Source: DAOTUL01 sp034437435
GTDB lineage: Bacteria; Chloroflexota; Anaerolineae; Aggregatilineales; Phototrophicaceae
Assembly: GCA_964417785.1 (NCBI GenBank)
Contig: CAYQJO010000269.1
Location: forward strand, 1 to 5,730
Length of the DNA stretch: 5,730 bases
Direction of reading: 5' to 3'
Made by a program: the position numbers and the translations under genes. Numbering within the stretch: the first letter of the stretch is position 1; each line of letters opens with the position of its first letter. This document shows positions 1 through 5,730 of the stretch, one piece after another. The notes beneath the pieces were generated by a model. The model did no database searches. It had not been told where the DNA came from and saw only the letters and a program-made list of their open reading frames with translations.

Positions 1-2437
1 AGACCTCGTGCAGTTTTGAGTGCAGCACGCCGAAGAAGTAGTCGTCTTCACGGGCAATAGCTACGACTGCACTATCGGGAAACACTCTGGTACTTACCCA
101 AACGAATATCCTATGCTTTGCTACACGTGGTGTGAAAATCTGGCGCTTTACTCTCGCAGCCGCTTTTCTATAGTCTTCACCACTGCGACCCATAAGCCAC
201 CACTTTTCGCGGCGCTGTCGATCCCGATTGTTTGCCCTTTTTGGCTTGAGATACTTCGTGACATATTCGAATGGTGCCTCATATTGTGCAGCCCTTTCCT
301 TTGGCATCGAACGGAAGTCGATTATCCATACATCACGACTATTTCGCACGATGTCACTCCCGTTAAGATAAGGTCTCAAAACATCTGAATTTGGCTTACC
401 ACTTGGATTTGAGCTACGTAGCATTTCCCGCGCAAGCTGGTCGGGGATGTCTAGAGGACCATCCTTCTGAGGTCCGATGAACCCTAGATCACGATTCCTT
501 TCCAATCGTACCGCTTTTGTTACATCAACTGTCGCAGTCAAATCTGGGTTGATGTAATCGACAGGTATATTTTCCAATAGCTTTACGTCTTCGTTCCCAC
601 CATCGAAGCCGACCATAGACACTCGCACCGCCGCGCCTTCCAGCACCCACTCACGATCCGCCCAGGCCATAAAGATGTCACCACCTGATTTGATGCGTTT
701 CAAAACCTCACGGTTTTCGCCACCGCGAATGGAATTGGTCGCCAGCAGTCCGGCCCGTTTCGTCTTCCCGGCTTCGATCTCGGTTCGTGCCCGTTCAAAC
801 CAATAGCATACAAGGTCGGCAAATCCGGGTACACGACCTTTGTAGAGTTTCGTCAGGTCTTCATAGTGGGTATCGCCGAGTTCGCCGCGAATCTTGCTCC
901 CGCCCAAAAATGGCGGGTTGCCCACAATCACGTCTACGGTGGGCCATTGGGGTTCGTAACTCGCCCCTGCGTCGCCATATCGCATAATCGCGTCGTCGCA
1001 CACGATGTTCTCGGTCAGGGCTTCCAGGATGGGATCGGCGAAGGCTTGCGCGTAGCCGTTGGTTTTGCGCCACTGAATATAGCCGATCCAGACGACGATG
1101 CTGGCGAGGGCATGGGCGATGGGGTCTTTTTCAATGCCGTACATCTGGCGCGGGTGGACTTCGGGGGTCGCCAGGGCCAGATCGCGGAAAAGCTCGTGGA
1201 AGATGACCGTCTTTTCCATGTCCATGAGAAGCTGCAAGCTCACATAGAGGAAATTGCCGCTGCCGCAAGCCGGATCGAGTACGGTGGTGGTCCGCAGGCG
1301 GTCCAGCATTCGTTCGCGCAGCGCCAGCAGTTTATCGCCATGTGTTTTGATCTGCCGCCGGTTGCTGCCCTGCAGCGCGGCCTCGAACTTCTCACGGATA
1401 GGGGCCGCTTCGGTCTGTATGGCGTCCCATTCACGGCGGAGCGGCTGCATCAACACCGGCTCCACGATGAGCATGATGTCCTCGCGGCTGGTGTAATGTG
1501 CGCCAAGCTGCGCCCGCTTGCTCGGATCAAGGCTGCGCTCGAACAGCGTGCCGAAGATGGCCGGTTCCACCGATTCCCAGTTCAACTTGCTGGCCCGTTC
1601 CAGCCCGGTCAGCGCCTCTAATGACAGGTCTTCCACCTGCACATCTTCGAAGAGCGTGCCGTTGAAGTAGGGGATGTTGGCGAACAGGACCTCGCCGCCA
1701 TCGGCCATCGCCTTGAACAGCGACTCGGCGTAATACACGAATTTCTGCGGTTCAGTGCGGGTGCGCTCGACAATCTCGCTGAAAATACCCACATCGCCAC
1801 GCGGCCCCACCGGCAGCAGGTTCACATCCTCTGCAAACAGGCAGAAGACCAGCTTGGTCAGGAAGTGCGCGATGCGATCCGGTTCCGCCGCCCAATCGCG
1901 CATGTTGTCGGCGATCACCTGGAACACACGCGCCGCGTCCGCCGTGACTTCTTCGGTGTTGCGCTGCGGATGCAGCCGTTCCGGTGCGTAGAACAGGTGA
2001 TGGAGCCGGTCACGCACGACCGAGAGGGTGCCGATCTCGTCATGTTTGAAGCGGTAGACGCGCTTTTCGGTGTTGGGCCAGTTGGTGTGAATCTCCCATT
2101 GGGCGATGTCGGTGACGACCAGCAGCGGCGGATTGTTCAGCTTCTCGCGGTACTGCAAAAGCTGCTGGTACGCCGCATGGAGATCGGGATACTTACCGGG
2201 GGCCTTGTATTCGATGGCGAAGTGGTTTTCGTAGAAGACATCGGCGAAACCATGCGATCCGCCGTCCTTTTTGACCCCGGCCTCGAACTCAAAACGTAAG
2301 CCGTGTTCGTCCTGGCCGGTGCCGGTGGGGGTGTCGTGGCCGAGCAACCGGCACAGGTCGGCAAAATGCATCTGGTAACTCTGGCGTTCGTTCAGGGTGG
2401 TGTCGCGCCAGCGAGTCACAAACTCATCGGGAGTCAT
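1..2437 (-). CDS. MmeI-family (Type IIL) restriction enzyme/adenine DNA methyltransferase, C-terminus cut by window edge
   Basis: I translated this frame by hand from the ATG at 2437-2435 to the left edge: 812 codons with no stop. Visible parts in order: an N-terminal nuclease domain with D66-X9-E76-X-K78, the same spacing as the MmeI catalytic motif; a helical spacer (about 170-300); LGAHYTS (311-317), which leads into the methyltransferase; SAM-binding motif I DPACGSG (388-394) followed by NFLY; an acidic motif in YGIEKDP (433-439); catalytic NPPF (507-510) within GNPPFLGG, typical of N6-adenine methylation; then the start of a target recognition domain (about 610 onward, with KWW at 745-747). 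Family members join cutting and methylation in one cytoplasmic chain and normally need no separate specificity subunit. Members run to about 900-1000 residues, so roughly 100 or more are probably missing. The ATG is chosen because the conserved N-terminus starts there and no other in-frame start lies nearby; the Shine-Dalgarno is weak (GAAAG at 2449-2445). The target site cannot be read from sequence. A methylase-only relative (YeeA- or PglX-like) is less likely because the nuclease residues are intact. Confidence 0.93.
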   Translation of the reverse strand, partial: MTPDEFVTRWRDTTLNERQSYQMHFADLCRLLGHDTPTGTGQDEHGLRFEFEAGVKKDGGSHGFADVFYENHFAIEYKAPGKYPDLHAAYQQLLQYREKLNNPPLLVVTDIAQWEIHTNWPNTEKRVYRFKHDEIGTLSVVRDRLHHLFYAPERLHPQRNTEEVTADAARVFQVIADNMRDWAAEPDRIAHFLTKLVFCLFAEDVNLLPVGPRGDVGIFSEIVERTRTEPQKFVYYAESLFKAMADGGEVLFANIPYFNGTLFEDVQVEDLSLEALTGLERASKLNWESVEPAIFGTLFERSLDPSKRAQLGAHYTSREDIMLIVEPVLMQPLRREWDAIQTEAAPIREKFEAALQGSNRRQIKTHGDKLLALRERMLDRLRTTTVLDPACGSGNFLYVSLQLLMDMEKTVIFHELFRDLALATPEVHPRQMYGIEKDPIAHALASIVVWIGYIQWRKTNGYAQAFADPILEALTENIVCDDAIMRYGDAGASYEPQWPTVDVIVGNPPFLGGSKIRGELGDTHYEDLTKLYKGRVPGFADLVCYWFERARTEIEAGKTKRAGLLATNSIRGGENREVLKRIKSGGDIFMAWADREWVLEGAAVRVSMVGFDGGNEDVKLLENIPVDYINPDLTATVDVTKAVRLERNRDLGFIGPQKDGPLDIPDQLAREMLRSSNPSGKPNSDVLRPYLNGSDIVRNSRDVWIIDFRSMPKERAAQYEAPFEYVTKYLKPKRANNRDRQRREKWWLMGRSGEDYRKAAARVKRQIFTPRVAKHRIFVWVSTRVFPDSAVVAIAREDDYFFGVLHSKLHEV

Positions 2438-2468
2438 AAGCCGTACTTTCGTGGTCCGTAGCGCTCCT

Positions 2469-2477
2469 ATTGTATCA
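2469..2477 (-). promoter_or_regulatory. Extended -10 promoter-like element for the restriction-modification gene
   Basis: The minus strand reads TGATACAAT, matching the extended -10 pattern TGn-TATAAT with one mismatch. It lies 31 bases upstream of the ATG at 2437 and just after the terminator of the transporter operon, where a promoter for an independently expressed gene would be expected. There is no good -35 hexamer at 16-18 bases; extended -10 promoters often lack one. This is inferred from the sequence match and position only. Confidence 0.45.
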
Positions 2478-2481
2478 GATC

Positions 2482-2507
2482 AAAAAGACAGGCACATGGG
2501 CCTGTCT
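2482..2507 (-). terminator. Rho-independent terminator of the ABC transporter operon
   Basis: On the minus strand an 8-bp perfect stem (AGACAGGC at 2507-2500 pairing with GCCTGTCT at 2493-2486) closes a 6-base loop and runs into a T tract (2486-2482, its first T within the stem). It begins about 60 bases after the stop of the MalG-type permease, so it would end the transporter transcript. It also insulates the downstream restriction-modification gene. The opposite strand lacks a T run after the stem, so the terminator is one-directional. Confidence 0.8.
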
Positions 2508-2536
2508 CTACGAATGTGTGTTCATGGTAACGCCAC

Positions 2537-2555
2537 GTAGCGCGATACATCGCGC
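2537..2555. repeat. Short GC palindrome beginning with GTAG
   Basis: Arms GCGCGAT (2540-2546) and ATCGCGC (2549-2555) are perfect inverted copies separated by two bases. In RNA the innermost pairs would open to form a small loop. The left arm follows GTAG, as in the other intergenic hairpins of this window. It lies 12 bases past the stop of the MalG-type permease, so in the transcript it forms a 3' hairpin upstream of the terminator. It could protect the 3' end or be a decayed member of the repeat family. Confidence 0.6.
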
Positions 2556-2566
2556 ACGCGCATGTC

Positions 2567-3454
2567 CTAACTCTTCACCGCGCCGGCGAAGGCTTCCGTG
2601 AAGTGGCGTTGCAGGAACACATACACCACGATGATCGGCAAAATGCTGATGGTCGCCCCCATGCACAGCAGCGTCCAGTCGCGGCTGGTGTCGCCGATGA
2701 AGGAGTACATACCGACCGCCAGCGTGCGCAGTTCCGGCCTGGAAAGCGTGAACACCAGCGGGATGAAAAACTCGTTCCAGGCGTTCATGAAGGTGAACAG
2801 GCCGACCGTCGCCACCATCGGCATCGACATGGGCATCACGACGTAGCGGTAGCGCTGCCACACCGAGGCCCCATCAATGATGGCGGCTTCTTCCACCTCA
2901 TGCGGGATGGTGCGCAGGTAGCCGTAGAACAGGACGGTGTTGAAGGCCATGCCGCCTGCGGCCATCACCAGGATGACCGCGCCCAGGCTGTTCAACATGC
3001 CGATGGTCTTGATGATCTCGAAGGTGGGTAGAATGGTGTAGCCGGAGGGCATGAAGAAGGTCACAGCGATGATGCCGAGGACGATGTTGCGTCCGGGCGT
3101 GTTCAGCCGTGAGATGGAGAAGGCCGCCATCGACGTAAACAGGATGACGAAGAACGTCACCGAGACGGCCACCACAACGGTGTTGAGAAAATACTGGCTG
3201 AAGTTGGCACCGATCCATGCGGCCTCCAGATTGGCCCACTGCCACTCCCCTTCCGGGAAGACCTTCACACCCAGGGTGAAAAACTCACCGGCACTCTTGA
3301 ACGAGGTCCCCACCATCCAGATGAAGGGGAACACATAGACGAAACCGATGCCGAGCAGCACGGCGTGCAGGATCAACTGGCCGCCGCCGGATAGAAACGG
3401 CTCGAAGATGAAGCCGCGCCGTGATGTATCGTTGGGTTGTGTGATGGCTGCCAT
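2567..3454 (-). CDS. MalG-type carbohydrate ABC transporter permease (CUT1 family)
   Basis: This 295-residue inner-membrane permease would pair with the preceding MalF-type protein to form the sugar channel. After a short cytoplasmic tail, the first membrane segment (about 26-48) leads into WMVGTSFKSAGE, characteristic of MalG-like proteins. About five more hydrophobic segments follow. The EAA loop that docks the ATPase is EVEEAAIIDGASVWQRYRYV (186-205), followed by MP. WNEFFIPLVF (226-235) and a C-terminus ending in GAVKS are further hallmarks. Length is normal for the family. The ATG at 3454 overlaps the TAA of the upstream permease by one base (TAATG) and has a strong GGGGAGG ribosome site five bases before it, so the two are probably translationally coupled. 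The stop is TAG at 2569-2567. The substrate cannot be assigned; a sugar, oligosaccharide or glycerol-phosphate type ligand is usual for the family. Confidence 0.96.
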   Translation of the reverse strand: MAAITQPNDTSRRGFIFEPFLSGGGQLILHAVLLGIGFVYVFPFIWMVGTSFKSAGEFFTLGVKVFPEGEWQWANLEAAWIGANFSQYFLNTVVVAVSVTFFVILFTSMAAFSISRLNTPGRNIVLGIIAVTFFMPSGYTILPTFEIIKTIGMLNSLGAVILVMAAGGMAFNTVLFYGYLRTIPHEVEEAAIIDGASVWQRYRYVVMPMSMPMVATVGLFTFMNAWNEFFIPLVFTLSRPELRTLAVGMYSFIGDTSRDWTLLCMGATISILPIIVVYVFLQRHFTEAFAGAVKS

Positions 3455-4851
3455 TATTTCCTCCCCGATGTAACCAGATAGCGCGAGACCAGCGCCTGAA
3501 CGGCGGTGATCGCCAGGATGAGCAGGCCCATAATGAAGGCTGCGGCTGAGGCGTAACCGATGTTGGCGACCCCACCGCTGCCGCCACCGGGTCCGCCGCC
3601 GCCCTGGAAGGCGAAGCGGTAAATATAGCCAGAGACGACCTCACTGGAGAAGAACGGCCCGCCGTTGGTCAGCACAAAGGACTGCTCGAACACGCGCATA
3701 CTGCCCAGAACGGCGAAGAACAGAATGATGATGGCGACCGGGCGGATACCGGGCAGTGTGACGAACAGCAGGCGCTGGAACCAGTTGGCCCCATCGACTT
3801 TGGCCGCGTCGTAGAGTTCGACCGGCACGGTTTGCAGCGCCGCCAGGAAATACACCAGGTTGATGCCGAACGAGTACCATGTTCCGAAGGCGATGACCGC
3901 CCACATCGAATAATCGGCGTCACCGAGCGGGTAGATGGCCGGTTGGATGCTGAGCATATCGCTGAGCATGTGGCTGCCGCTGTTGAGCATCAAGCGCACC
4001 ACGATGGCGACAATGGCGACACTCGTGACCACCGGCAGGAAATAAACCGTCTTATAGAAGGTGCGCCCGAACATCCGGGGGTTATCCAGCACCAGCGCCA
4101 GCATCAGCGCCAGCGTCAACTGGATCGGGACCAGTACCGCCGCATACTGAAGGGTGTTCCAGAAGGCGTTCCAGAACCACTCGTCTTGCAGGACCGTCTG
4201 GAAGTGGCGCAGGCCGACATACTGGGTGGCCTCACCGATGCCGCGCCAGTTGTACATGGTCATCTGGATCGAGCGCCCCACCGGATACACGGTGAACGAG
4301 AGCAGCAGCGTCACCATCGGCAGAACGAAGATGATGCCCCAGAAGCGCTGGTCGCGGGTGATTTTGCCGAAGCGGGTATTTTCCGCCTCGCTCACATCCA
4401 TGCGCGGGAAGAAGCGCTGCATCACCATCCCGGCGAAGCCAGCCAGTGCCAGCCAGAAGCCCATACGGGCGACATCCAGGGTGTAATCCAGGCCGTGTGT
4501 TTTGACGATCACGAAGTTGAAATAGTAAAACAGGCCGAACAAACCGGCAGCCGCCGTGAAACCGGAGATACCTTTGCTGTCCAGCGGCGAAAACAAGCCG
4601 CCGGTACCGAAAATCAACCCGGCCACGCCGACAATCGGCACCAGGAAGATCAGCGCGATATCCAGCTTGGAACCGTCGGATTTGCCGGTCAACATCTCGA
4701 AGCCGGTGTAATTCGCGCCGTCGGCGTTGATAGCGCTCATCCAGGGTAAAGCCAGGAACGCGACCAGGATCAATACGGCGAAGCCGACGGTCACTAAATC
4801 CCATACCGGCGAATGGGGGGAATTTTGCGTAAGAGTCTCAGTTTTTATCAT
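3454..4851 (-). CDS. MalF-type carbohydrate ABC transporter permease with N-terminal membrane extension
   Basis: This 465-residue inner-membrane subunit of a CUT1 importer is the MalF-like partner of the next gene. The ordinary permease body starts near residue 166: RFWGIIFVLPM (169-179), FTVYPVGRSIQMTMYNW (186-202) and further membrane helices. The EAA loop is ELYDAAKVDGANWFQRL (345-361), followed by TLP. FVLTNGGPF (392-400) and a final helix (about 431-457) complete it. Usual lactose-type permeases are about 290-320 residues. Here residues 1-165 add about four hydrophobic segments (near 16-41, 63-87, 93-115, 127-148), then a charged linker. A glycine stretch (417-427) lies just before the last helix. 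The start ATG at 4851 has AGGAT about ten bases upstream; the hydrophobic extension is continuous in frame, so a later start is less likely. The gene follows the binding-protein gene after a 123-bp gap full of inverted repeats. E. coli MalF also has extra N-terminal helices, but similarity to that region was not tested. Confidence 0.95.
   Translation of the reverse strand: MIKTETLTQNSPHSPVWDLVTVGFAVLILVAFLALPWMSAINADGANYTGFEMLTGKSDGSKLDIALIFLVPIVGVAGLIFGTGGLFSPLDSKGISGFTAAAGLFGLFYYFNFVIVKTHGLDYTLDVARMGFWLALAGFAGMVMQRFFPRMDVSEAENTRFGKITRDQRFWGIIFVLPMVTLLLSFTVYPVGRSIQMTMYNWRGIGEATQYVGLRHFQTVLQDEWFWNAFWNTLQYAAVLVPIQLTLALMLALVLDNPRMFGRTFYKTVYFLPVVTSVAIVAIVVRLMLNSGSHMLSDMLSIQPAIYPLGDADYSMWAVIAFGTWYSFGINLVYFLAALQTVPVELYDAAKVDGANWFQRLLFVTLPGIRPVAIIILFFAVLGSMRVFEQSFVLTNGGPFFSSEVVSGYIYRFAFQGGGGPGGGSGGVANIGYASAAAFIMGLLILAITAVQALVSRYLVTSGRK
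3460..3466 (-). promoter_or_regulatory. Strong ribosome binding site for the MalG-type permease, inside the preceding gene
   Basis: The minus strand reads GGGGAGG, then five bases (AAATA), then ATG at 3454. The site lies within the last codons of the MalF-type gene, where it helps encode Ser-Gly-Arg-Lys. With the TAATG stop/start overlap it fixes the start of the downstream gene and suggests equal production of the two channel subunits. Confidence 0.85.
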
Positions 4852-4860
4852 CGTATTTTT

Positions 4861-4865
4861 ATCCT
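4861..4865 (-). promoter_or_regulatory. Ribosome binding site of the MalF-type permease
   Basis: The minus strand reads AGGAT, then AAAAATACG, then ATG at 4851. Spacing from AGGA is ten bases, slightly long. The site lies outside the intergenic inverted-repeat block (which ends near 4876) in an A-rich, weakly structured stretch, so it should stay accessible even if the repeat folds. Confidence 0.5.
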
Positions 4866-4875
4866 GTCGCTTTGT

Positions 4876-4967
4876 GTAATGGGCATGGTTTTGCGGATAG
4901 GCAGAAGCCTGTCCCTACATGAACCGTAGGGACGCCATTCTTGGCGTCCGCTACCATGCCCATTTAC
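4876..4967. repeat. Nested inverted-repeat element between binding-protein and permease genes
   Basis: The outer arms are 12-bp perfect inverted copies, AATGGGCATGGT (4878-4889) and ACCATGCCCATT (4953-4964), extendable to GTAA/TTAC with a one-base slip. Inside are three hairpins: AGGC/GCCT (4899-4902/4907-4910), TCCCTAC/GTAGGGA (4912-4918/4926-4932), and GGACGCC/GGCGTCC (4930-4936/4943-4949). The last extends to GTAG/CTAC with one bulged G. No T run follows on the minus strand, so this is not a plain terminator. It fills most of the gap after the binding-protein stop. In transcripts of binding-protein-dependent importers, hairpins at this place can keep the upstream message stable (the malE-malF REP case). 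No clear target-site duplication flanks it. Confidence 0.8.
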
Positions 4968-4974
4968 AAAACGA

Positions 4975-5730
4975 TTATTCAACCACAGTTACGTAGTCTT
5001 CGGTCGGATTCCAGTCCTCGAAGATGTAGTCTTCGATGGCGACATTGGCACCGGCGGCGGCTGCGTCCGCGATACCCTGTTCCAGGGCGACGGTGTAGCG
5101 CTCTTGCAGGTCGACCAGGGCGGCGTCGATGTCGTTAATCTGACCAGAGACGATACCGACCAGCACGTCCGGCCAGGCCGGACCCTGGAGGGTCGGCTGG
5201 ACCTGAGTCAGTTCAGGGTTGCGGATGGTCGTCTGCGGCAGAACACGCACGTCGTTTACCGCATCCACCAGGATGTACTCCCAGGCCGGGTGCGTGATGT
5301 ACTGGTCGAAGGGCGGCGGGGTATGGACCAGACGGCCATTGCCCATGCCGGTGTAAATCTGGGCGAATTCAGGGCTGTGCAGGAATTTGAAGAACTCCCA
5401 CGCCTCTTCGGGATGCTCGGTGGCGGCGTTGGCGGAGAACCAGCGGCCACCGGGGCCAGCGCCGAAGTAGCTGCTCGGCTCTTCACCGACGACAACCGGC
5501 AGGCGCACGGTGGTGAATTCGGTGAATTCGGGGTTGGTCTGTTCCCAACCGGCGATTACCCACTCACCGGCGACCAGATGGGCGAATTCGTGGGCGGCGA
5601 AGAGGACGCGAGCGCCTTCGTCGTCAATGGCGAAACCGAGCGAAGCCGGGTGAATCAGGTCTTCGTCGCGCATTTCAACCAGCCCGTTGAGGACGGCACT
5701 GATGCACTCGTTGCTGTCGAAGGTATATTC
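4975..5730 (-). CDS. ABC transporter extracellular solute-binding protein (family 1 type), N-terminal half outside window
   Basis: The frame is open from the right edge to TAA at 4977-4975, giving 251 visible residues. The true start and the signal peptide lie beyond 5730. An internal ATG at 5673 should not be taken as the start, because coding continues upstream of it. The visible part matches the C-terminal half of sugar-binding proteins: AAHEFAHLVAGEWVIAGWEQ (45-64), where the family shows its A-x(n)-G-x-W pattern, then LPVVVGEEP, a glycine-rich GAGPGGRWF turn, and HPEEAWEFFKFLHSPE (106-121), the typical 'e-AweFlkfl-s-e' helix. Such proteins run about 400-470 residues. The protein would capture a sugar outside the membrane and deliver it to the two permeases encoded next on the same strand. 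Aromatic residues are frequent, as is common for carbohydrate ligands, but no ligand can be named. Confidence 0.92.
   Translation of the reverse strand, partial: EYTFDSNECISAVLNGLVEMRDEDLIHPASLGFAIDDEGARVLFAAHEFAHLVAGEWVIAGWEQTNPEFTEFTTVRLPVVVGEEPSSYFGAGPGGRWFSANAATEHPEEAWEFFKFLHSPEFAQIYTGMGNGRLVHTPPPFDQYITHPAWEYILVDAVNDVRVLPQTTIRNPELTQVQPTLQGPAWPDVLVGIVSGQINDIDAALVDLQERYTVALEQGIADAAAAGANVAIEDYIFEDWNPTEDYVTVVE
5512..5529. repeat. Tandem 9-bp duplication inside the binding-protein gene
   Basis: GGTGAATTC occurs twice head to tail (5512-5520 and 5521-5529). On the coding strand it gives Glu-Phe-Thr twice, in the stretch PEFTEFTT. The unit is a multiple of three and keeps the frame. It may be a small slippage duplication in a surface loop or chance. 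Confidence 0.7.

Noticed and set aside
20..388. Plus-strand open frame of 122 codons opposite the recognition domain
   Set aside because: It lies within the AT-richer part of the minus-strand gene and its product resembles nothing known. The minus frame is open and shows family features such as KWW.
866..1621. Plus-strand open frame of 251 codons opposite the methyltransferase core
   Set aside because: The opposite strand encodes DPACGSG and NPPF in a continuous frame; this frame shows no domain and no ribosome site.
2464..2468. AGGAG on the minus strand as ribosome site of the restriction-modification gene
   Set aside because: It lies 26 bases before the ATG with no in-frame ATG, GTG or TTG between. 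It also falls at the expected transcription start of the predicted promoter.
3832..4749. Long plus-strand open frame (305 codons) opposite the MalF-type permease
   Set aside because: It is rich in Gln, His, Arg and Glu, has no recognisable family pattern, and lies wholly antisense to a clear permease. It is a shadow of GC-rich coding DNA.
4899..4954. Rho-independent terminator after the binding-protein gene
   Set aside because: The hairpins are not followed by a T run on the minus strand, and the same operon continues into the permeases. Partial attenuation remains possible.
4876..4967. CRISPR array or tRNA in the intergenic block
   Set aside because: There are no regularly spaced direct repeats with spacers, and no tRNA-like arrangement of stems; the structure is nested inverted repeats.
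4975..5673. Binding-protein gene starting at the ATG at 5673
   Set aside because: The frame stays open upstream to the window edge with normal coding sequence, and the visible protein lacks a signal peptide and N-terminal lobe. The gene is cut by the window.

Overview
The window looks like a bacterial chromosome segment with GC-rich genes (about 63-67% G+C in sampled gene lines). All four genes lie on the minus strand, so transcription runs from high to low coordinates. The gene types and the short GTAG-type palindromic repeats between genes resemble Chloroflexota (Anaerolineae-like) genomes. That taxonomic guess is an impression from gene style, not a proof.

Right part (5730 to 2567): a CUT1-type carbohydrate ABC importer operon in the order solute-binding protein (its N-terminal half lies outside the window), MalF-type permease, MalG-type permease. 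The two permease genes overlap by one base (TAATG) and are probably translationally coupled. No ATPase gene is visible, so the motor subunit is either upstream of the window or shared from elsewhere. The first permease is oversized: about 165 residues carrying roughly four extra membrane segments precede the ordinary permease body. A 123-bp gap between the binding protein and this permease is almost filled by nested inverted repeats. These could stabilise the upstream part of the message or reduce expression downstream.

Middle (2566 to 2438): a 129-bp gap holding a small GC palindrome, a rho-independent terminator that ends the transporter operon, and immediately after it an extended -10 promoter-like element for the next gene. 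The terminator stem shares an 11/12-base module with the repeat in the other gap, so it may be a domesticated copy of the same repeat family.

Left part (2437 to 1): one uninterrupted reading frame of 812 codons that runs off the left edge. It encodes a single-chain restriction-modification enzyme of the MmeI (Type IIL) family, with nuclease motif D-X9-E-X-K, a helical spacer, an adenine methyltransferase core (DPACGSG, NPPF) and the start of the target recognition domain. The last roughly 200 visible codons, corresponding to the recognition domain, are much less GC-rich (about 48%) than the rest. This suggests the specificity domain was replaced by recombination. The enzyme would act as a stand-alone defence module, transcribed independently of the sugar importer.
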